Assembly: GCA_963576725.1 (NCBI GenBank)
Contig: OY755238.1
Coordinates: forward strand, 22,751,845 to 22,815,844
DNA from: Azorinus chamasolen
Lineage: Eukaryota; Mollusca; Bivalvia; Cardiida; Solecurtidae
Reading direction: 5' to 3'
DNA: 64,000 bases
A program made the translations under genes and the position numbers. Of this stretch, positions 1 to 14,900 are shown piece after piece. Numbering within the stretch: position 1 is the stretch's first letter; each line of letters opens with the position of its first letter. The notes below the pieces were generated by a model. The model ran no database searches. It had not been told where the DNA came from and worked only from the letters and a program-made list of their open reading frames with translations.

Positions 1-1065
1 CCTTCCCTAGACCCATACGTTCCATATTATTTCCATTGGCGACCTCTGTGCGCTTAACCTTCAACCAAATAAGATCGACCCTCGCTTAACTTGCGAGTCC
101 ATAATTAGTGTCCATCTTTGCAATTCTAGGCCTCACCCTGCCCAAAAGTTCGTCAAACATATCCGAGGGCATACGGAGATAGGCCCGCTAGGTAGCTTCA
201 TCTCCCAGCCTCAGTTCCGTCATGAGGGAGGTGTGCTGACCATAATGTTCCCTCTGGCGTTCACGCAGCCAGAGAGCAATCCAATATTTCTTCTTGGTAT
301 ACTTCTTCCTTCTCCTCCTCTTCAGCATGGTTAGCATAACCAGAGAGTCTTGCTGCATTTCAGGGCATGGTGCTGTAATACAATAGCATGGTGCAGAGCG
401 ATTGGGTCCCATGTTATCCCTTCGGAGACTGGTCAAAAACTGATGGTCGGCCACCGATCGGCGGGCATTGTATAACGATCGCAGTGGGTCGCTCGCAAAT
501 CCGTGTGACCAAAACCAATGTGCGCGTAGCTCGGGCGAAACTCTGTCGAGAAAAGATCGAGAATTGGTCGTATGAACGAGGCTAGAACGTTCGAGATCGC
601 ATCTAAATCGTATTGATCGAGGGTACATTGCAACTCGTACGTAGCTAGATCGGCCGGGAACGAGTCTTGGTCGGCCGAGGTCGTGCGCTTGCGAGAATAG
701 ATCGCCGAGAGATCGAGGCAATGTCGCAGATTGGTCGAACAGAACGAACCTTGGTCGTGTCAAGATCGCTTCAGATCGAGTGGATAGACGTAGGTAGAGC
801 GTATATAGAGCGTGTGTAGAGCGTATAGGACGTATATAGAGCGTACACATCGAAGGTCAAACGAGCTAACATCGAACATAGAGCGTGCACAGAAAATAAT
901 GGGGTAGGTCGCACGGTTTTTGCCCGCGACTATAGGAAAACCGAGCTGCGATTAAGGTCGCGCGTGGTCGCTTGCGACTTTTCCAGGTCGTACTCGGTGA
1001 AATGACCCCATTACAGTGAGAAGTGCAGAGTGTAAAGTTGTGATTTATCTGGGGGTAATCATTGT
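1..1065. other. Non-coding upstream flank, GATCG/GGTCG-rich
   Basis: From about 430 to 970 the sequence is full of irregular short motifs (GATCGAG, TTGGTCG, GTCGC), giving several long but spurious open frames on both strands. From about 790 to 890 an irregular AGAGCGTA(TA) motif recurs. I see no gene here. It may be a degraded low-complexity array. Confidence 0.5.
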
Positions 1066-1094
1066 TTAACCCTTTGAATGTAGGAAACTGTCAT

Positions 1095-1164
1095 TTGCAA
1101 ACAGTGTAGACCCAGATCAGAGGGCTCCTAGAGGAGCCCTCTGATCAGGGTCTGCAATGTTTGT
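1095..1164. repeat. Palindromic core of short transposon (GCAAACAG type)
   Basis: Near-perfect inverted repeat centred on CTCCTAGAGGAG at about 1132. The arms read GTAGACCCAGATCAGAGGG and its complement. It belongs to the most frequent hairpin family of the window and lies about 180 bp upstream of the start of gene A. Confidence 0.75.
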
Positions 1165-1346
1165 CATTCCAAATCCTCCAGCAAAGTATACCCTTTCATA
1201 ATGAATGGACTCTACCGTTGAACAATATTGGACCGTATCATTTTGAAATACCAGCATTCAAATGGTTAAAATGAACCGTTCATCTCAGTCGTCCTGGGAC
1301 AGACGGTATAAACAAGTCCACGTGTTAATGCTTGTCAAAAGATAGG

Positions 1347-1698
1347 ATGGGGCTAGTTGACCATATCGCAGATGCTGGAATTAATCCTACAACAATTATT
1401 TTTGTCTTGTTGCTGTGCCTAATGATTCATTTGATGTTTCGAATGGATAGAGGAAATCTCCCACCATTTCCAAAATTCCGGCTACCGATTATTGGACACA
1501 TGCATTACCTGAATTTGGATATGCGTAAATCTTTTCGGCCGTTACGGTCGAAGCTAGGAAATATTTATTCTCTGCAGTTGGGATCTAAGCTCGCCATTGT
1601 CCTTTCAGGTTATAACCCAATTAAGGAGGCGTTCATCAAACAAGGAGATGTATTTGCTGAGAGGCCTCCCTTACCAACAATGGAAGCTGTTATTCAAG
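1347..1698 (+). CDS. P450 gene A exon 1 (membrane anchor and proline hinge)
   Basis: Codes residues 1-117 plus the first base of codon 118. It contains the signal-anchor helix and the LPPFPKF hinge. The donor is AAG|GTATTT at 1699. A TTAA-flanked short transposon begins immediately after the first four intron bases. Confidence 0.9.
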
Positions 1699-2924
1699 GT
1701 ATTTAACCCTTTCCCATTTCTGTGTATATTTCAAATGTCAATACCTACCGAATATTCATGGTCAAAATAGTTATAATGAAATATGGAAGGTGGAACATTA
1801 CAGCCATGTTAGAAACTAAAGAAACAGATCTGACAATTTCCATTGGCAAACAGAACAGACCCTGATCTGGGTCTACTCTGTTTGCAAAAGCATGGAAAGC
1901 GTTTATATTAGGGAAAGGGTTATACTATAAGTGTGCTGATCACGTTACAGTTACAGGTGCATGCTCAAATGCTAAAATTACCACTTCCTATGTTGTAACT
2001 ACTCTACCCTGTGTTGTGACCCTATGCTGGGACCACTCTTCAGAATCGTCTCTTCGAGACAATTCTGAAGAGTGATCCCAACATAAGATTTGGTTGAAAA
2101 ATAAAGGACTTATTCTTGAAAATGTTTTAATTTACACATGTTATATGGACGCTGCCTTTAATCATGTATCCTTTTTCAGAAATTTAGGTTTTACGTTAAT
2201 CTTCATTTACACTTTCTTCTATTTAATCATTCTCTTGCTATTCACGTCAGTATACCTACCTGTAAATAGTGAAGACCCAGATGAGACAGCTCCTGCACTA
2301 TTTACAAGTTGATTGTGCAACTAGTACACTCCACAGCAGTGATTGCACAGTGAAATACTTGTACACAGTGAAGATATATGTAATCATACAACAGGGCATG
2401 GGTAAAGAAGGAAACATGTATTTTAAAAATCAGCAAGAGAAGGGTTAATTTTAAAACCAGTGTTGATTTTGTCTCGGCCTTCGCAAACAGAGTAGACCCA
2501 GATCGGACGTCTGATGAGGTTCCGTTCTGTTTGCTTATGAAATTATAATAGACAAGTTTCTACAGTTTATTTTCCATCTGGACTCTCTGATTTGGTAAAA
2601 TAACTCTCATTTGACCTAGATCGAAGTTGTTTGCGAAAACGGTTAGATCGTGGTTAACAGCTTGCAGTAAGTGAAACGAACAAAAATCGGTCACAAGGAC
2701 ATGTTTGTGTTCGACAAATCTACACACCGTGACACCACATGCCCCTACTGATGGTATAAAACGGTAAACAGCGAACCGTGAATTCATGTACTTTACATTT
2801 TGGTACGTTCCACGATTTAGGGGTGTCGGCATTGCCGCAGTCAATCTAAAATCACGATTTTCGCATGCAGGTTTTAATATATATTGATAAAGTTTGCTAT
2901 CGATATGCTGACAGAATGCTTACC

Positions 2925-2955
<31 letters not shown>

Positions 2956-5900
2956 AAACAAGATACAAACAAAACAAAAATGGACTGTGCTGATTTCTAT
3001 GGTTCGCTACTCGTTGCTAACTTATACATGGTAGATAAATATGTACGGGACATGGTCTACTTATTACCCCTGGCCAGCAGCTATGGCAAACCGTCTTTAA
3101 TGTGGAGATTAGTTATCTTTAGGATGTTTGCTTTTTGTTGACCCTTTCCCTGTTGAATATTCATGTAAGAAATAATGTCATCATAAATATTTTTTTTCTG
3201 ATTTTTTATTTTGATACATGTAAACAAGATGGTTTGGTATTGGTAGAAACTGTAGACCCAGGTCTATTATAATTTCATAACTAAACACGACGGACCCTCA
3301 CTCCTACGCCCCCTGATTTGGGTCTGCTATGTTTACATACGTTATATGAGGGGAATGGTGGATCAGCGTATTAACCCATTACCTCATAGGCTATATTTAG
3401 ATACAACCTCTTTGAATAAATCTACCGAAAAGGAACATTAACTAAAGAAAAGGAAAATTTAGAATTATGTAGTTTGAAACCATTGTGATAAATAGAGCAT
3501 TAATTTGTTCCAATAGGAACATTTGAGTTTAAACGGTTGCACGTTGTACTTAGAAGTTGATAGTGTCATATTGAGGAACGTATGAGGAACAGTTATTTAC
3601 GTTTATTATCGATTATTTGGTCGTAATCCATCAAGAATTAATGGAGTAAGGACGATATGAAATTTCGAATCGACGCTAAAAACAAAAACAAAACGAATGA
3701 CGCCACGCGTCAAATTTGAATTCTGTATTCTTCGTGGAAGCCGGCGAATACGGTTCTGTACACCCGGCAGTGTTTGGCAAACTGACCGATTTACTCTGAC
3801 TGGTAATAAGTTACTCATATGCTCGCATACGCTACTTATACGCTGATATACGCTACACTGACGGTGACATAAGTTGACACACGCTCGTATACGTTTCTCA
3901 TGCGCTGCATAATTTATACGCCTGATGTACGGTACGCATATACGCTATTCACGCGCTTCTAATACGTTCATCGAAGGTAGTGGTGGAAAAGTTTGGGTTC
4001 ATACGTTCAACAGCTATGCGTATGACCAGTTTTTCATACGTTATGCATACGTTCGTCTCATACGCGTGACAGGGCCATAAAGAAGCCGATTACAATACAG
4101 TTTATAGACACTGTCTTGTATAGATCTAGTCTTCACACCGTATTGCAACCGGTGTCTTTACTGAACACACGACAGGCATTAACTGCTCGTGTGGCGGCCG
4201 TAAAAGAATGCCATGTACTTCATGCTGATTGTTGTTATATTTTCTGGACCTTTGAGAGCAGCATTTCAAATGCGTTCAGTTAGGAAAAGATGAATACTGC
4301 TAAAGACGGTGCTCGGGGCTTGAATAGTACTGCACCTTTAATAACTGCTCATGAACAGACTCAATAAAACCGAGTCTGCAATGTTCTCCTTTCGAAACTC
4401 AACTCAATTCATATTTTATTAAAGTCTCATCTCTGTACAATGATAAAATACGCATGATATAAGCATACTTTTAAAATAACATAGCCATTCCACCACAGGA
4501 ATTACAAGAGACTGTTTCAATCATCATAAAATTTTCTATACAATAGTACACTTAAAACGCTGTATTTACAGACCATACCTAAAAAATAAATAAAAAATAA
4601 TAATACAGGAACCAATACTCATAAGGTTTCTTGTACCCAATAATCTAAAGGCATGATCTACTAACCCTTTCCCTCATATAAAGGTGCTTTCGCACATCTG
4701 CAAATGGAGTAGATCCAGATCAGGCAGTTCATATAGGGGCCGTCTGCACGAGATCTATCCCGCTTTCGAACTGAAACCGAAATATCCGCCCGCATAATTT
4801 CCAAAGCGGTTACAACGTCCAACCCCTACAATCTAGTTACGGTCAACTTGCCTATGACTATTCAGTATGCATTGGAAATTGGAACAAAATAACTTAGTTA
4901 GAGACATATGACTCAACAAGCATATTTAGAAACTGCACTTAACAGCTAATACCAAACAATTACCCGTATACCCTGTACAGAGTTAAACGTCTAAGCCGAA
5001 GTATTTGGAAGCAAGCTTTGGCAGAAAATTTGACTATACCAGAGTTGTGGAGAATAAAACACACCTTATCCCTGTCAGACAACATATCAAAATTACCATT
5101 TAAGTCCCTTATTTTTAAAAACAAATTTTCCAGTATGTCACTGTATAAAGGACAGTGTAAAAGTACATGAAATTCATCCTCAACAAATGAATTACAGTTA
5201 AAACATGTTCTTCTATCAATGTCCAGATTTTCAAAACGTCCCGTTTCAAGACGAATCGGTGCTACACCACACCTGAACATAGCTAAAGCTCTTCTATGAT
5301 GAAACGGTAGATCAAATTTAAGATACTTTTCGACAGAGGGCTGTTCTTTAAAAAACATGTAAGTTCTAAGCTTATTGCCACCTTTGTTTCTATTCGATAC
5401 ATTTCTATGTAATAGCAGTTTCCAATTTCCTAACTCCCTTGACATTAATTTTGATTCTACAATATCAGTGATACGCTTTAGATGTAAATCCTGTACAATA
5501 TCAATGTCTATGTCATTGTTAACAAACATTTTACGTATTCTGAAGTACTGGTTCTGACATCTGGAAGTAGTTCTCCGCCTGGCCCAATTTAAAGATTCTG
5601 TAATTGACCCGTCTATTGTCCATATTCGACATTCTACAAAACTGACGAACCACTTCAACCCACTGGCGGGCTATCGATGGTTTCCACCCCATCTCCCCAA
5701 TTACTGCCACATTTGGGGAATATTTCCCCACCCCCATGAAATACCTCATGGCTCGATTCTGAACCGCATTTATACACGAGAAGGAACGGTCACCCCAAAT
5801 AGATGCCCCGTAACTAAGTACAGGCCAAACAGTTGTATCGTATAGCTTCGAGAATGTCGAATATTGAAATCCTCCTACTAGTTTGCTCTTTGAGCATTGC

Positions 5901-8900
5901 TGCTTTTGCTTTCGACGTATCTCATAGTTTCAGAATTAACCCTTTCCCTCATATTGACGACTTTTGACGACTCTGTAAAAGTCACTTTGTGAAACAATTG
6001 TGATAAATAGAGCATTTGCTCCTATAGGAGCAAATGCTCTATTTATCGCAATGGTTTCAAACTACAAAATTCTAAAAATTCCTTTTCTCTAGTTAATGCT
6101 CCTTTTCGGTAGATTTATTCAAAGAGGTTGTATCTTAAAATAGTCTATGAGGTAATGGGTTAAGGGGTGCGAATCACAACAACTCACTAATTGTCTGGTA
6201 AATAGTATCTTATGAATGGGATGATTTAAACCGAAAGAAAGACTGAACGAATACAGAAAAGGGTTGTGAAATTAAGTTTTAGTTAAGTTCGTTAATATTT
6301 CGGGGATAATAAAAATGTCGAAAGTTCACATTTATACGTAGCGCCGATATTTGTATTAATTTGTCTAGAATTGCGATTCGGTATACAAAAGGGAATGTTA
6401 CAAGCCAGCTCCTGAGTCATTTGCTTCGCTTTGCCACGCCTAATAGACGTGTGTAGTCTTACATGTAGCCCAATAGATGTGAAACATTTTAACCCTTTAC
6501 TCCATGAAATTTTTTGCAAGAGATAATGCGACCATGCGTATAATTTCTTTTGATAATGACCCCATGAATAATGAATCTGTTATCATGGCAGACTGGGTAA
6601 TAGTATATTTATAGTTCTTTAGTAAACAAACAGAGAGGACCTCCTATAGGAGCCGTATGGTCTGGGTCTACTCTGCTTGCAAAGGCGAAGATAGGCAAAA
6701 TGCGGTTATGGAGTAAAGGGTTAAGAAATGCTCATAATCCATTACACACGTACGCACTAAAACATATTGTTTTGTTATCTGTTGAAAAAAATAGGGTTCA
6801 TCGGTTACAATGGGCGGCCTTGGAAAGAGCACAGGCAGTTTGTGCATTCAACACTTAAAGAACTTGGCATGGGACGACGTGTTCTAGAAACAAAAATCCA
6901 AAATGAAGCCACCACTTTGGTTCAGGCTGTGAAAGGAATGGAAGGACAGGCTTTCAATCCACACGACATGCTAACTTCAGCAGTAACCAACGTCATTTCA
7001 TCGGTATTATTTGGAGATACCTTCGAGCAGGGGCATCCTTTAATCACTAGAATTCTAGATACCATCCAAGAAAATGCGAGGTAAGACCAATAAACATCTC
7101 TAAGCCTATCAGTTAGTAAAGAATTGTAAACACCGTCATCACAGTATCAAATGCGATATCACAGTATCAAACACGTTATCACATTATAAAACACGACATC
7201 ACAGAATCACACCCATCATCACAGTATCAGACACAAAATCCCAGTATCAAACACAATTTCCCAGTATCAAGCACATTGTCACAGTATCAAACACGACACC
7301 ACAGTAGCAACCCATTATCGTGGTATCAGACACAATAACACAGTATCAAACACGTTATCGCAGTATCAAACATGTTATCACTGTATCAAATACAATAACA
7401 CAGTATCAAACATGTTATCACAGTATCAAACATATTATCACAGTATCAAACAAGATATCACAATATCAAACGCGTATCACATTATCAAACACGATAGCGT
7501 AGTATAAAACACGATATTACGGTATCAAACAGTTTGGATTCTCTTCCGAATCCAAACATTGCACTGGCAAACACTTGCCTCCATAAATACACCTTCATAT
7601 GACTTTGCAAATAGAGTATACCCAGACCAGACGGCTCCTGAATGAACAGTCGGATCAGGATCTGCTATTTGCTTATGAAATAATTTAGATATGATATACG
7701 AGAGTTGTCCCAATAAATCGTGGACTGAGCTTACTGTATATACCTGTTTTCTTGTGTCATTATAAAAAAATAAACTAAGACATATTTATGATGACATTAT
7801 TTCTTACATAAACATTCATAGAGTAAAGAGCTAAAAGTACAGTGACTGGTATTTATTGACACATACAGTGTATTAAACACAGATATCCAGATAAGATGCG
7901 TCAATTAAACCATTTTCAAGGACAACTTTACTTCTCCACCAAACCCTTTAGTGTGACCACTCTCCGAGACGATTCTAAAGAGTGGTCACAACATAGGGTG
8001 TGGTGGAGTAAGGACTATGTTAGTATCTGAGTACTCACATTTATCAGTTGCTGTGAATGTAACACAGATTATAGTAGAATGATGCAACTAAAGCCAATAT
8101 CAAACAATGTTTCTTTATTTTCAAACCATTAGCCATTTAGCTGATTGATATCCATATGAGAAATAATGACACAATGCATATGTAACAGTATTAACTGCCG
8201 TTTTGTACAAGATGGATTGGTATTTGTACAAACTGTAGAATTGGATACTTTCCTAAGTAAATAGAACATATCCTTTCAGGCGACTCTTACAGGAGCCGTC
8301 TGCATTGGGTTTACCCTGCTTGCAGAGGCGTGAAAACTTTTCGCATGAGGTAAAGGGTTAAATGATATTTTTCTTAGGAATGCACCAGTGGGTGGAGTAG
8401 TTAACTTTTTGCCTTTCTTGAGAATGCTGCCGGGTGACCCATTTAAAATGAAGAAACTAAAGAGCAATATCAAGAAGTTACACCAGCTTTACGGGGATAC
8501 CGTCCGAGAACATCGCCAGCGTTCAAAGACACAAACTAGCGACGATTTCATCAGCGCATATTTAGCTGCTCTGGACCAAAAGAACATATCAGGGGAAGCA
8601 ACTACCCTTTCCAGTAAGCAAGGTTTTACCATTCGATATCATATATTCATGAATACGGTATCTAACATATTCTAACGCAATCTGTCAATTTTCTGCAATC
8701 TGATTGGCTCATGTGACTAAATCTGCGGCATATAAAAACTGTTTTATATGTCGCAAATTCAACCAATCGAAAACGGCCGAATAACAGCATTAGCCTGTAA
8801 ATATATTAATGCGCTTTGTTTATCAAACACTTAGATCTACTGATATATTCAAGTTCAGTCCGGTATTTTGAAAGTTATTAATTTCCATTCTTTGTCACGA

Positions 8901-11900
8901 CTTGACCGGTCTTTTACGAGTATATGTCATGTGGAGAATTATTGATATACTCAAAGCGTTGTGATTCAGATTCAACCTTATTTATCATACTATTCAAACA
9001 TAACGTTATAACGTGACGTCATTGTTACAGACGACGTTTTTGCGTACGGCGCCAAAAACTAAGATAACGTTACGTTTCCAGACATGTGTATTGAAAGTGT
9101 ATTGAAATGTAAAATAGCTGTCGTATAGTGATTCACGACAAATGTAATAGTGAACTTACAACTGGGCCGGTGTTTTGACTGTATACCAGGGTGAAAAAAT
9201 CCAGTTATTATAAGAAATCTGAGATAAACGGGGCACTATTTCTCGCCTCATCACTCATTCAATCACCTGCGCGCATAGGATATAACAACAATTTGGCATT
9301 TTTCGTGTTAAGATTGCGTTAGAATAGGGTTAATCCTATTGTAATTTGAAATTTGCGACGGTATATGAGGTTTTTAATGGTCTTAAATTATTTTAACGGC
9401 TCCGCCTTCGGCGTCGCCATTAAAATAATTTGCGACCGTTAAAAACCTCATATACCGTCGCAAATTTCAAATTACAGTAGGATTAACCCTATAATATATA
9501 GTTTATTCGGCATAAACTACACACATATTTATACCCTTAACAAATGGAGTAATCCTACATACGTTTTATAGCATCTTCCAGAAGAACACAACTGAAAGTA
9601 TTTGAAATGTCATATCCATTTTGGAAATGTTGTGGAAACAAGACTGAATATATTGCAGAGCTGACGACTCTACTTAACGCTAAACAGGTCGGCAATAATT
9701 CAATATTTAGAGTTTTTAACTTTAACCAGAGCAACATTTTCAATAAAATATTCCACGGAGGTGTATCATTGTGTTTGTGCTCTTATTTTTTTAAACTCCT
9801 GATAGATATGCTTTGCTATATTGTTATTAATACGCTCTGAGCTTGAGCTCATAAGAAAATTTAATTTGTTGATAGACTTTCACACTGCGTAAATACTGTA
9901 GACCCACTACATATCCGACACACGGCGTACGGATAAGGCTATGCACTGTTTGGATAAGGCTATGCACGGTTTTGTATCAGCTATCGTCGTATTTACTCTA
10001 AGTATTTGGGCAGACAAACATAGGTTAGAAGTACAGATCCAGAACAAACTGCTTCTGAATAATCAAGTCCTTCGTTATTTGCTACTACAGTACATCCCCG
10101 CTATTTCGAAATATTAGTTTTGAAGGATTGGGAACGTTTTCGGCAGGTGGTTGCTTAATGCAGAGTGAAAGTCACACAGACAGATCACAAATGAGCGTCT
10201 GCACGACTGTCATCCAACAATATGTTACCACATCTTCTAAAGAACGATGATGATACTTGTTTTAGCGTTCAAATTATGCTGTATGTCAGTCAACCTAATT
10301 TAAAGTCAAAAACATGATGTCGAGTTTGCTTATTCAAATACAATTTGGTGGACATGAAAGACTGGCTGTCAGAATGTTTACCGTGTTAAGAGGTCCAGAG
10401 AAGATGCGTACGTTTTCAAATATAACTTCTTTATTTCTTCACCAAACCCTATGTTGTGAACACTCTGAAGAGTGGTCAAAACGTAAGTTTTGGTGGAGAA
10501 ATGGCGATGTTAGAATCTGAGTTCGTACATTATCTGTTGCACTGGGTGTTTATGGTAGAATGTACATTTTTACTCAATGAATATTTATAGAAGAACTAAT
10601 GCTATTGTTTAATTGAATGACTTGTTATAATGCCACTTTTAATAAGGTGGGTTTAATCATTACAGAAACTGTAGCATGACTTTATAGTATGCCATACGTA
10701 ATTAGAACAGACCCAGATGGGAGCCGTCTGATATGGGTCTACTCTGTTTGCAAAGCGGTAGAAAGGCGTATTTATGGAGAATAGGGTTAAGCAATGAACG
10801 GTGTATAAAGCATGGATTAGATGCGTTGTGATTGACATAGCTTCTGGTTGGGTCTGCACTGTTAATCTACACATAGAATTATATTTTAGCTCTAAACGGC
10901 CAGTTAGATAACATGATTTTGGACTGTGACATATACAAATGCCCTTTGATAACCTGTACATTTTGTATCCTCGTCCAATTGGTGATCGCTCAAATTCTGC
11001 TCCGTAGCAACTTATATGTATATTCTATTCGTTCAGATAATTGAAAAACCACTGACCGAGTGTCGAAATAGACAGATTGGATTCTACCATCCATGAATGA
11101 TTTTTAAATTCATTTTAAGAGCAACAGGTATATGTGCGTATTCAGATACCAAAACAGCGATTTCTACACCAAACTCTATGTTATGGCCACTATTCGAGAC
11201 GATTCTGAAGAGTGGTCACAACATAGGGTTTGGTAAAAAAATAAAGGAGTTGTTCTTGAACATGTTTAATTTACGCATCTCATCTGGACCTCTAATTACC
11301 GGTATATATATAGACTTGACGAAATTATTGTCCCCATGAATCATAGCATATCTGTCAATCCTTATTAACCCTTTCCCTCATCTTGGCGACTTTTGACGAC
11401 TCTGTAAACTCGCTTTGTGAAATCATTGTGATAAATAGAGCATTTGCTCCTATAGGAGCAAATGCTCTATTTATCACAATGGTTTCAAACTACAAAATTC
11501 TAAAATTTTCCTTTTCTCTAATTATTGCTCCTTTTCCGTAGATTAATTCAAAGAGGTTGTATCTAAAAATAGCCTATGAGGTAATGGGTTAAGCGCGTCA
11601 GGAAATACATGTAAATGATTTATGTGATTTACATTTACAAACAACCTGGATCCAGATGAGACGCCAAGTAATTCGGCATCTCACGATCATTCAAGCTGTC
11701 TGACACTCGGTCAATATTTTGTTGAAAGCAGTAAGCAAGAGTTTAACCTTCAGCACTGTACTGACCACTTGGTTAAATCTACTGCAAGTAGTTTGGATCT
11801 AGGTGAGATGCCGAGTGACTGTGTTTCTCATCAAGATCCAGACCATTAGACACCTTGATATTTGGTATAAAAATACACTTTGAGACGGACAACAATATTT

Positions 11901-14900
11901 GCAGAACAATAATTGCTCATAGTGTAGAAGGATACAGCCGCCTACCAGTTTACAGCAGTTTAACCCTTTCGGTGCCAATTTTCTAATTTTCGTCTGCAAT
12001 TCAATTTGTTAAATCATTCGGCAAATTAAGGATATAAGATGAATAAATGCAAATTTAAAAGGAATTAGGTACAGATATAGAAATAGAGTCTGATCTGGGA
12101 CTGCACTATTTGTCGAAGTGCATTTTTGCGACATTGACGATGAATGGGTTAAAGTTCAGTTTTATTCTGATACAGTTGGTAACCTTGGAGGGACAATAGC
12201 GGATCTATTTATAGCGGGCTCCGAAACAACAACAACCGTACTGAAATGGTCTGTTTTGTGTTTGGTCATTTTCCCGGACATTCAACAGAGACTGCACCAA
12301 GACATACTTGAGCATCTGGGAGAGAATAGAACTCCTGTAGTGGCTGACAGACTCCTTCTTCCTTATGTCGAGGCGTTTTATATGGAAGTTTTGAGGTATG
12401 TTGCTAACTTTTGCACGGCCTTTAATTGATTTACACATTATATGTTGTTAAATACCACATACTACTTTTATTGTAAGTCGCGAATTCATGTGCATTATTA
12501 ATAGATGCATTTAAAACTTGGTATACAGTGTCACAGTATCACTTTAATGCTAGACAGCAGGTGCTAAAGTTTAAAAATTCTGAAGGGTGGTGATCCCCCG
12601 AAAGCAAATATTGCAACACAAAAAGAGAAAATTGCAGACTCGGTTTTATTGAGTCTGTTCATGAGCAGTAATTGAAAGTGCAACACTATTCACGCCCCCC
12701 CTAGCACCGGCTTAAGCGGTATTCAATTACAGACCAAGAAGTACTGAAATTCATGATCTCGAAGGATCAGAAGGTATAACAACACTGAGAATGAAGTACG
12801 GGGCGACGTTTTACGGCCGCCACATAAACACTTAACACCTGCTGTTGTGAAGTTAAACCTTTCCCTGATGAATATTCATGTAGGAAATAATGACGTCATG
12901 AATATTAATAAAATGTTTTATAGTTGCATATGAACAACTGACATTTTGGCTCAGGCAGAAGCTGTAGAATCAGATCTATATTATATCATAAGCAAACAGA
13001 GCAGACCCTGATCAGACGGCTCCTATGCGCTTACATAAGGAAACGGGTATTTTATTTCAGAAAATACATAAATCCAGATAACACTAGAATAGGAACAAAT
13101 CTGGAATCGAAGCAACATGCTTATTACAGTCTATACTCCATGGACAATAACGTAAGAAATAATGAGATCATAAATATTGATTGGATTGTGCTTTATTTTG
13201 GCACATGTATACATGAAGGTTTGGCAATGGCAGAAACTGTTCTACACGAGCCCTCTGATCTGTTGGGTCTACTGTATTTGCTAATGCATAGAAATGCGTA
13301 TTTATGGAGTAAAGTTTTTAAACTGCTGGCCTTGTCACATTGTGCATGTGCTGTTGGACATTTGCTAACGTAAATCATGTTGTAAAGTAGATATCTATAA
13401 CATGACAAGATCTTGGTACTTATACAGTATGACATATCATACACCTAGGAGCGATTCTTTTCTGAAGCATTACATATATAGATGGAGAAAAACACTAACT
13501 GGAAAACAAATGACTAATGTCTGTGTCACTAGATTTGAAAAAGGGTAGGTGCTTTCTGCACTGCTTACATTCTGCATTTAACAGTCACCGTCATTTAGCC
13601 CATTAAATCCCACGATCCCTTATATTCGACATAGTCTTGACCAAGATCAGAGGACTCCTCCAGGAGCCCTCTCTCTGATTTGGGTCAACACTGTTTGCTG
13701 AACCCTTGGAAGTCATTGGTTTATGTCAGCGAATTCTTTGTTTGTGATGTCCCCTCCCAATATACAAATGGCCGGATCCAAAATCCGATTTGGACATGTG
13801 CACTGCAGATAATATGGGATTAAGTTGATTAATATCCTTGTTTACTCCAGTGCTGTCATCGTAGACGATTTTGCGGTAATTCAGGAGTTATTGCCTACAT
13901 GTCGAGGCTTAGTGCAAATATATTGTAGCTACAATCTATGGGTCAAAACAGTGATGACATTTGCAAATAGTTTGTATTTAGATGAAACCTCGAATAATTC
14001 AAGTTGTTTAACACTCTGATCTGATATTATGCACAATTATTAGCTAAAGTTTTATACGATAGAAGCTTCAAGAGAATATGTCACTTTGCCAAAAAGTGTA
14101 GAATCAGATCTATATCATATCATAAGCAAACAGAGCAGACCTTGATCAGACGGTTCCTATGGAATCTGGGTCCTCTCTGTTTGTAAATATATGAAATTGC
14201 GTCTACATGAGGGAAACGGTTAAGGACATGTTTTAGAATAAAAGAAGACAACATTGCAAGTGTGTATTAGATATCAATGAATATATAGTAGAACCTGTCC
14301 TAATCGGTCAATCATTTATTGCTCATAGGAGACTTCAAAACAGTTGGGTGCTTAATGCAGGTCAAGCTCCTGTCGTTGACCTGTATTAAGCTACCGCCTG
14401 CCACACAGACCCATATTTAGAACTTCTTTTAATAGCTGCTTTGGACAGATTCTACTGCAGCTATTTTAGTGTTGTACTAATCCCCAGATGAAGTGCACCC
14501 AATTAACTAACACACCAAATGTAACATCCACAACAACTTGTAGAGGTGGTGAAACATTTAACAAAGCCCATTTCGTTGACCATGTTACATCCAAATTAAA
14601 TAAATTCTGAAGGGAGGTGAGCTTGCTAGGTAGAGTATCAGATTATAGGGCGGACGTCGTGGGTTCAATTCCATGTCGCGAGATATCAACGTCGTTAAAA
14701 GTAGAAAGAGCAATGCCCTTGCTAGTGTATTATTAGGTGAGTGTTACAAACTATAGCTGGTCAGTCCATTGTCAGTTTATACATTGACTGGATACTATAT
14801 ACTTCCACATGTCTACAGCATGTGATCACAGTATGGCAGCATACTACCTCTTTTAAGTAGACTGTCATATAACTGAAATACTGGAGTTGGGAGTAAACCG

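Noticed and set aside
188..850. 220-codon open frame on the minus strand
   Set aside because: It runs through GATCG/GGTCG low-complexity sequence and an AGAGCGTA repeat. The translation is Arg/Ser-rich without domain features, and competing long frames exist on the other strand.
1307..1312. TATAAA just upstream of P450 gene A
   Set aside because: Only 35 bp before the ATG, so a start site at the usual distance would leave almost no 5' leader. A chance match in AT-rich DNA is more likely.
9607..9840. 77-codon plus-strand ORF in intron 3 of gene A
   Set aside because: No family resemblance and no splice-phase fit to the P450 exons. Exon 3 joins exon 4 in frame without it.
14600..14700. Possible functional tRNA gene
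   Set aside because: Box-like motifs are present but acceptor and anticodon stems do not pair convincingly and no terminator T-run follows. Treated as a SINE head candidate only.
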